Below are positions 59,473 to 64,000 of a DNA stretch of 64,000 bases, in pieces. The DNA is from Betaproteobacteria bacterium (GTDB lineage: Bacteria; Pseudomonadota; Gammaproteobacteria; Burkholderiales; JACQAP01). Position 1 is the first letter of the stretch; each line of letters begins with the position of its first letter. Made by a program: the position numbers and the translations under genes. Where the stretch lies: NCBI GenBank assembly GCA_016194905.1, contig JACQAP010000014.1:1-64000 (forward strand). Reading direction: 5' to 3'. The notes below the pieces were generated by a model. The model saw only the letters and a program-made list of their open reading frames with translations, had not been told where the DNA came from and did no database searches.

Positions 59473-60866
59473 GACCCAGCCTTCGATTTTACGATCTGGG
59501 GCGACGCAACGAACTGCGCATCGGCATCGGTGCTCGCGCGTATTTGCGCCACGCCCCAATCGAGTTCGCTGTCCTGCACATAGCGCTTGCTTAGCTGCCA
59601 GGCGATCTGCGCCCGGGCCAGTTCGACGCCCAGATAGAAGGCATGCGAACCATCGTGCTCCAGTCCGAGGTGCGGAAACAACTTGAACGGATCGGTCGCC
59701 GTGCGCAGGCCGTCTCGATTGTAGATATGGAGGCCGTCGGGGCTGATCTGTACGCGAAAGCTCGGATCTTTTATTTCGGCCGCGGTCGCGGCGATCTCTT
59801 CGGCACTCCAGGGAAACGGGTCGAGCGTATGCAGCGCCAGCAGCGTTTCGCCGAACCCTTGTGGCAAGTCGCCGGCTTCGCGGGCCGCATACATCACGCG
59901 GCGGGCTTGGTCGGCTTCGCGAATGACGCCCGAAGCGTGCGCACTGACCTGGGTCGTCAGGATGTTGGTGATCCGCAACTCGGAAACGATGCCCATCAGC
60001 AACGCCTGGATGCCGAGCGTGTCGGCTTCGGTCAATTCGGTCAGGTTGCCGGTGCCCATCATCATCTTTGCGTCCGGACACTTCTTGCGCAGATCGCGGT
60101 AGCGCACCAGCGATTCGGTGAAACCGAAATGGATCGGTTCGATAACCGCATCGGCCAGATAATCGCGGCCTTTCTTTTTCATTACCTCGATCGTGCGATA
60201 AAGCGACTCCATGTCGCTCGGCGTGGAAGGAATCAGCACCGGAGTGGAGGCCACTTCGTCCGCGATCCACAAGGTTTCTTCTTTCAGGCTGAGCAGAAAA
60301 TCCGCACCGGCACGGCCGCCGCGAAGCAGCTCCTGCGGATCCATCGAATCCACGCTGACCGCGAAGCCGGCCGCATGCAGCATGGCGACCGCCTCTTCCA
60401 GATGCCTGAAGGGCGTTTCGGGCAGGCAACCCAGGTCGATCACGTCCGCGCCGGCGTTGCGATAGTCGTTCGCCTGATCGAGCATGGCCATCAGGCTCAT
60501 GTTCGGCGCGTCGACGATTTCGGCGAAGATGCGCACGTCGTGGCGGGTCAGGTCGATCGGTGCGGCTTCACGGCCGAAATACCGCGGGAGATCCTTGAGG
60601 TCTTCCGGCCCGCGCACGAACGGCACCCCGAAGTGCGAACTCAGCGCGTCGAGATTGCCCCGACATCGTCCCGGCACCATGACGCGGTCAATGCCGTTCG
60701 CGTCGGGAAGCCGGCGCTGGATCATGTCCGACGTCATCAATCCGGCCACCTGCAGGGAGAGCGCGAGCACCGAATGCCTGAACGGCGCCGGCTGCATGGC
60801 TTCGAGCACCCGATGCAGGTTCTTCTCGGCCAGCCGGCCGGTCAGGAAGAGGATGTGCTCCGACAA
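59469..60866 (-). CDS. DUF6513 protein with dihydropteroate synthase-like domain
   Basis: Protein of 465 residues from a TTG at 60866, the only reasonable start (AGAGG lies 6 bases before it); it overlaps the flavoprotein gene by 25 bases. The middle part resembles the pterin-binding barrel of dihydropteroate synthase: FAEIVDAPNMSLMAMLDQANDYRNAGADVIDLGCLP, VSVDSMDPQELLRGGRAGADFLLSL. An N-terminal part of about 120 residues and a C-terminal DUF6513 extension are extra. A natural role is coupling the pterin to the ribosyl-aniline arm of H4MPT, the step after mptG; this is a hypothesis. Confidence 0.8.
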   Translation of the reverse strand: MSEHILFLTGRLAEKNLHRVLEAMQPAPFRHSVLALSLQVAGLMTSDMIQRRLPDANGIDRVMVPGRCRGNLDALSSHFGVPFVRGPEDLKDLPRYFGREAAPIDLTRHDVRIFAEIVDAPNMSLMAMLDQANDYRNAGADVIDLGCLPETPFRHLEEAVAMLHAAGFAVSVDSMDPQELLRGGRAGADFLLSLKEETLWIADEVASTPVLIPSTPSDMESLYRTIEVMKKKGRDYLADAVIEPIHFGFTESLVRYRDLRKKCPDAKMMMGTGNLTELTEADTLGIQALLMGIVSELRITNILTTQVSAHASGVIREADQARRVMYAAREAGDLPQGFGETLLALHTLDPFPWSAEEIAATAAEIKDPSFRVQISPDGLHIYNRDGLRTATDPFKLFPHLGLEHDGSHAFYLGVELARAQIAWQLSKRYVQDSELDWGVAQIRASTDADAQFVASPQIVKSKAGS

Positions 60867-61399
60867 CCCGACCTCTGGTTCAATGCGGCCCCCAGTTCTT
60901 CGACCGAAAGCACGACAGTTGTCCGGTCGAACTTCGCAAGCTTGCTCACATTCTCCAGATCGATCGGGCGCGGATAGACCCAGACGTCGCCACCCGGCGC
61001 TTCCGAAATCAAGGCGGGTGCAGTGTCGCAGGCAAACACGATGGACGGGATGCGGCATTTGCCGGCCTGCGCATAGATGTTGGTGGCGAGAGTATCGGAT
61101 ATCCCCGCGACGCACTTCGCCACGGTATTGGAACTCGCGGGGCCGATCACGACGGTATGGTAATCGCCGCCGTACAGGAAAGTCACGGGCACCGAACTGG
61201 CGGTGTTATCGCGATACACCTTCATGCCTTGCTTGAACGCAGTGAGATCGTAGCCGTACATCTTCAGGACCTCGCCGGCCGCTTCGCTCAGGAACAGGTC
61301 GACGCCGGGCAGGCCATGCACGATCTCCATGCATTCCTTGAGATAGTGTCCGGAACCGGTCAGCACCCAGGCCACGCGGGGTTCCGCAACTCTACTCAT
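60842..61399 (-). CDS. Dihydromethanopterin reductase-like flavoprotein (DmrB/AfpA-type)
   Basis: Protein of 185 residues of the flavoprotein (Pfam Flavoprotein) fold. VAWVLTGSGHYLKECMEIV at the start, VIGPASSNTVAKCVAGISDTLATN as the FMN site, and VFACDTAPALI are family features. Archaeal-type members reduce dihydromethanopterin to H4MPT (DmrB) or are called AfpA. Its presence immediately upstream of the DUF6513 gene fits the last reduction step of the cofactor. The ATG at 61399 gives the normal length. DmrA-type reductases are the alternative solution in other methylotrophs and none is seen here. Confidence 0.8.
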   Translation of the reverse strand: MSRVAEPRVAWVLTGSGHYLKECMEIVHGLPGVDLFLSEAAGEVLKMYGYDLTAFKQGMKVYRDNTASSVPVTFLYGGDYHTVVIGPASSNTVAKCVAGISDTLATNIYAQAGKCRIPSIVFACDTAPALISEAPGGDVWVYPRPIDLENVSKLAKFDRTTVVLSVEELGAALNQRSGCRSTSSS

Positions 61400-61522
61400 G
61401 GCCGCGACCGTCGGATGGGGAAGTCGAAGTCCGCGCCGGAACCAGCCGTTCCCTCATGTCTGCGTGCAACTGTTCCAAATTGAAACGTCTTCCATGCGCG
61501 ACGTCGATGTGGCGATGTTAGT

Positions 61523-61576
61523 CGTGTTCGCGGTGAAACGGAACACGCTGGCGGCGCAAAAATATCCGGCTAGAAT
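61523..61576 (+). promoter_or_regulatory. Candidate promoter/operator of the pterin dehydratase-aldolase pair
   Basis: CGTGTTC (61523-61529) mirrors GAACACG (61541-61547) across 11 bases, a 7-base-arm inverted repeat. A good -10-like TAGAAT is at 61571-61576, placing the inverted repeat just upstream of the -35 position. The -35 itself (CTGGCG) is poor, as in activated promoters. Confidence 0.4.
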
Positions 61577-61612
61577 GGGTTCGGGAAAGCATCGTTGCGT
61601 CCGGGGGAGAAC

Positions 61613-61990
61613 ATGAGCGAACCTGCCGAGAAAGCCTACAGCGAAGCGGAGGTCAAGCAGCGACTCGCCGCGGAGTTGCCGCATTGGTATTACGAGGACG
61701 GCTGGATTCGCCGCAAGTTCAAGACCGGCGGGTGGAAAGGCACGTTGATGGTGGTGAACACGGTCGGACATCTCGCCGAAGCGGCGTGGCACCATCCGGA
61801 CCTTACCGTGTCGTACGCGTTCGTGATCGTCAAACTCGTCACGCATTCGGCGAAAGGCGTGACCGGCAAGGATTTCGCGCTGGCGAAGAAGATCGAGGGG
61901 GTCGTGCAGTGGCAACCGGGCAAGGAAGGCGGTCCGCTGGAAGGCACGCCAAACGAGGACCAGCGGTTCAAATATATCAAGTACGACTGA
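61613..61990 (+). CDS. Pterin-4a-carbinolamine dehydratase-like protein
   Basis: Protein of 125 residues, the usual size with a small C-terminal extension. The motif HLAEAAWHHPDLTVSYAFVIVKLVTHSAKGVT holds the active-site His-His-Pro-Asp and the later His. In aromatic amino acid hydroxylation it dehydrates the carbinolamine, but bacterial copies beside H4MPT genes are thought to act in pterin or H4MPT metabolism. GGGGGAGA precedes the ATG. It is 41 bases from the folB-like gene in the same direction and divergent from the flavoprotein gene. Confidence 0.88.
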   Translation: MSEPAEKAYSEAEVKQRLAAELPHWYYEDGWIRRKFKTGGWKGTLMVVNTVGHLAEAAWHHPDLTVSYAFVIVKLVTHSAKGVTGKDFALAKKIEGVVQWQPGKEGGPLEGTPNEDQRFKYIKYD

Positions 61991-62031
61991 GGCGGCCGCC
62001 AGGTCGAACAGCAACTCATCCGGCCGCTGAC

Positions 62032-62382
62032 ATGGACATTATTTTCATCCGCGACATCAGGCTCGAAACCCTGATCGGAGCCTACGAGTCCGAGCGCCGT
62101 CAGGCGCGAACCCTGCAGGTCAACATCGAGATCGGCCGCGCGTCGATTCGCGCCTGCAAGACCGACAAACTTGCCGACACGATCGATTACTCGGCCGTCG
62201 TCGGCGTCGTCAAGGACGCGTTCGCTTCGCACCGCTTTCACCTGCTCGAACCGCTGGCGGAAATGCTGGCTGGCCGGATCCTCGAAAAATTCGATGCGCA
62301 ATGGGCGCGCATTGAAGTCTCCAAGAGCGGCATCGTGCCGAACGCGCGCGACGTCGGTGTGCGCATCGAGCGCAGCCGATAG
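62032..62382 (+). CDS. folB: Dihydroneopterin aldolase
   Basis: Protein of 116 residues with the T-fold. IIFIRDIRLETLIGAYESERRQARTLQVNIEI at the start, DKLADTIDYSAVV and the C-terminal RIEVSKSGIVPNARDVGVRIERS are FolB hallmarks; the catalytic lysine is in VSKSG. It splits 7,8-dihydroneopterin into the hydroxymethyl pterin and glycolaldehyde. In this context it most likely supplies pterin for H4MPT, though folate synthesis shares the step; the chromosome may have another copy. Confidence 0.88.
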   Translation: MDIIFIRDIRLETLIGAYESERRQARTLQVNIEIGRASIRACKTDKLADTIDYSAVVGVVKDAFASHRFHLLEPLAEMLAGRILEKFDAQWARIEVSKSGIVPNARDVGVRIERSR

Positions 62383-62842
62383 GAGGAATGTCCCTGCGCG
62401 CCTCAGACTTTGCCTGCGGTGCGCAGATATATTGCATTGCGCAATGAAGATGGCCGGCCCCGGCTCCCGGTATCGTGCTCCAGGGCGCCAAAATGCGTTT
62501 CCGCAGAGCGCGGATGGTCGACCGGAAGATTAAAAAATTCATTCGGTTGCGCTGCGCAAACCGGTCCTGCAGCCACCAGCGTCCACCCCCACCCGGTCTT
62601 GTGACGGAATCTTGCGCTGCAAAATGAATATTTCCTCTTGCCGCCAGTCGAGGAAAGTACGTTGACCATGCCGGGGCTCTCGTGTTTGTATGCACTCAAG
62701 CGTCGTCAAGAACGCGGGATTCTTCACCCGGTTCGTGGCTGCGAATGGATGACAACAGGAGAGGCTCTCCGCCACGATCTCCGGCAATAAACAGTTCTCT
62801 TGTCCGGCTCCGAACCTGAGCCGAGACGGGGGAGGAGGTCGA
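62383..62842 (+). promoter_or_regulatory. Region with TTGCGC/GCGCAA palindromes ahead of the sigma-54 activator gene
   Basis: These 460 bases contain no convincing gene. Three related palindromes lie in it: CATTGCGCAATG (62435-62446), TTGCGC-T-GCGCAA (62547-62559), and TTGC-GCT-GCAA (62612-62622). They may be operators for the activator or a partner regulator. No -24/-12 promoter with the GG and GC doublets is convincing. GGAGGAGG lies just before the next ATG. Confidence 0.4.
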
Positions 62843-64000
62843 ATGAAACACAATCAGCCGACCACCGATGTGGCGGCGATTCGTCGCGCCTACGGACAGT
62901 TTCTCAGCAACGGGCGCGTACCGCGCGGCATCGTTCCTGATTTCATCGAGCGCTCCTGGCAGCGCAGCGCCGCCTTCGGTGTGGCCTACGATCGCATCCG
63001 CGAGATCGGCCGGGTAGACGAAACCGATCTGCGAATTGTCGTCAGCCAGTATGGCAACCTGATCAATCTGGCGACTCCGGTGATGGAGAACCTCCATCAT
63101 CAACTCACCGGGTCGGGCAGCGTGGTGCTCTTGTGCAGTGGCGAAGGTTTCATCCTGCATTCGATGGGCGATCCGGATTTCCTGCCGAAAGCGCAGCATA
63201 TCGCGCTTAAACCCGGCGTTTCCTGGGCTGAGAATCAGAAGGGCACCAACGCGATCGGCACCGCCATCGTCGAGCGCCAACCGGTCGTGATCTACGCCGG
63301 ACACCATTACATTCGCCAGAATCATTTCCTGGCGTGTTCGGCAGCGCCGGTGCTCGATCCTTTTGGCGAGGTCGCCGGCGTTCTCGACATAACCTGCGAC
63401 TACCGGTATCACCAGCGCCACACGCTTGCACTCGTGCAGATGTCGGTGCGCGTCATCGAAAGGCAGATGTTCCAGCACCGCTTCAGTCGCGACGTGGTAT
63501 TCAACGTTCATCCCGAGCAGAGTTACCTCGGCAGCCCCTTCGACGTGCAGGTCGCGTTCTCGTCAGACGGCGATTTTCTTGCGACTACGCCGGCGACCTG
63601 CAGTCAGCTCGACCTGCAACTGGACGGATTCCACGGACGATTCGAGGAATTGTTCGATGCACATTTCGAGCAGGTACTCGACAAGCTGCGATCCGCGTCA
63701 CCGTCGACAATCCAGGTCCGTCTGCAACACAGCGGTGTACCGGTATTTCTGCGACTCGCGCATCCCGCCGTTCCCAGGCAGGTGATACCGAGTGCCGCGC
63801 TCGAACCCTCCAACCAGGAAAAACAACTTTTCGGCGAGCCGGCGCGGCAACCTTTGACGCTCGACGCGCTCGGAGCGTCCGACCCGGCGCTGCTGGTCAC
63901 CATCGACAAGGCGAGGCGCACGCTCGGACGGGACATACCGATTCTGATCGAAGGGGAAACCGGCACGGGCAAGGAGTGGTTCGCGCGTGCGATCCATAAC
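62843..64000 (+). CDS. Sigma-54-dependent AcoR-like transcriptional activator (cut by window end)
   Basis: The open frame runs 386 codons to the window edge without a stop. The N-terminal part is AcoR-like: RRAYGQFLSNGRVPRGIVPDFIERSWQRS, then a GAF-type sensor region at about 70-200 with GVSWAENQKGTNAIGTAIVERQPVVIYAGHHY. The AAA+ domain has just begun, with Walker A GETGTGKE near residue 375. The missing part should hold the GAFTGA loop and a Fis-type helix-turn-helix. Homologues control acetoin, alcohol or PQQ-dependent dehydrogenase genes. The target here is unknown, but the position beside C1 genes is suggestive. Confidence 0.88.
   Translation, partial: MKHNQPTTDVAAIRRAYGQFLSNGRVPRGIVPDFIERSWQRSAAFGVAYDRIREIGRVDETDLRIVVSQYGNLINLATPVMENLHHQLTGSGSVVLLCSGEGFILHSMGDPDFLPKAQHIALKPGVSWAENQKGTNAIGTAIVERQPVVIYAGHHYIRQNHFLACSAAPVLDPFGEVAGVLDITCDYRYHQRHTLALVQMSVRVIERQMFQHRFSRDVVFNVHPEQSYLGSPFDVQVAFSSDGDFLATTPATCSQLDLQLDGFHGRFEELFDAHFEQVLDKLRSASPSTIQVRLQHSGVPVFLRLAHPAVPRQVIPSAALEPSNQEKQLFGEPARQPLTLDALGASDPALLVTIDKARRTLGRDIPILIEGETGTGKEWFARAIHN

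Noticed and set aside
59473-60429. Long N-terminal extension of the DUF447 gene
   Set aside because: The extra codons lie within the DUF6513 gene and have shadow-like composition; the family start is at 59472.
62383-62842. Sigma-54 (-24/-12) promoter before the AcoR-like gene
   Set aside because: The nearest candidate (TGTGACG...TTGC around 62600) lacks the GG doublet and has the wrong spacing.

Overview
The window reads as a high-GC betaproteobacterial chromosome segment, most likely Burkholderiales. The reasons are the codon use, the branched-chain amino acid (Liv)-type transporters with tandem binding proteins, and above all a bacterial-type tetrahydromethanopterin (H4MPT)/methanofuran formaldehyde-oxidation locus as found in methylotrophic or C1-oxidising Burkholderiales. 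The species cannot be named from sequence reading alone. No tRNA, rRNA or CRISPR array was seen.

Layout. 1-5600: the end of an IS110-type transposase, an NlpC/P60 lipoprotein, an M20 peptidase, a DegQ-like protease, then a lower-GC patch with an XRE regulator plus nucleotidyltransferase pair (toxin-antitoxin-like) and a membrane-anchored unknown. 5600-18150: two tandem acyl-CoA ligases facing a Liv-type ABC transporter (livG, livF, amidase, livH, livM, then three paralogous binding proteins). 18150-36230: catabolic genes, namely a GlcG-like protein, an amidohydrolase, two short-chain dehydrogenases, a DadA-like oxidase, a HisD/HpsN-like dehydrogenase, a SufU-like scaffold, small envelope proteins, a beta-alanine-type set (aminotransferase, MlrC-like peptidase, MmsA), a paired acyl-CoA dehydrogenase system with MaoC, and a ComB-like phosphatase. 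Many intergenic gaps in this half carry inverted-repeat elements of a few shared families.

36230-62400 is the C1 supercluster. fhcB-A-D-C run on the minus strand. Diverging from them are beta-RFAP synthase, mtdB, an ATP-grasp ligase, mch, a RimK-like ligase, a CitG-like protein and fae, mostly with overlapping starts and stops. After a strong terminator come a HisA-like gene and the methanofuran genes mfnD-mfnF-mfnE. About 6.9 kb of foreign-looking DNA follows: AT-richer unknowns including a HEPN-motif protein, an attEFGH-like ABC/lipocalin block between copies of a RAYT transposase 5' end, and sodC. The pathway then resumes with mfnB, DUF447, DUF6513 (dihydropteroate-synthase-like) and a DmrB/AfpA flavoprotein on minus, and pterin carbinolamine dehydratase plus dihydroneopterin aldolase on plus.

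Functionally, Fae condenses formaldehyde with H4MPT, MtdB and Mch oxidise and open the adduct, and the Fhc complex passes the formyl group to a methanofuran-type cofactor and releases formate. Most remaining genes of the locus are recognisable or probable makers of those two cofactors. The window ends inside a sigma-54-dependent AcoR-like activator gene whose upstream region contains a series of TTGCGC/GCGCAA palindromes.
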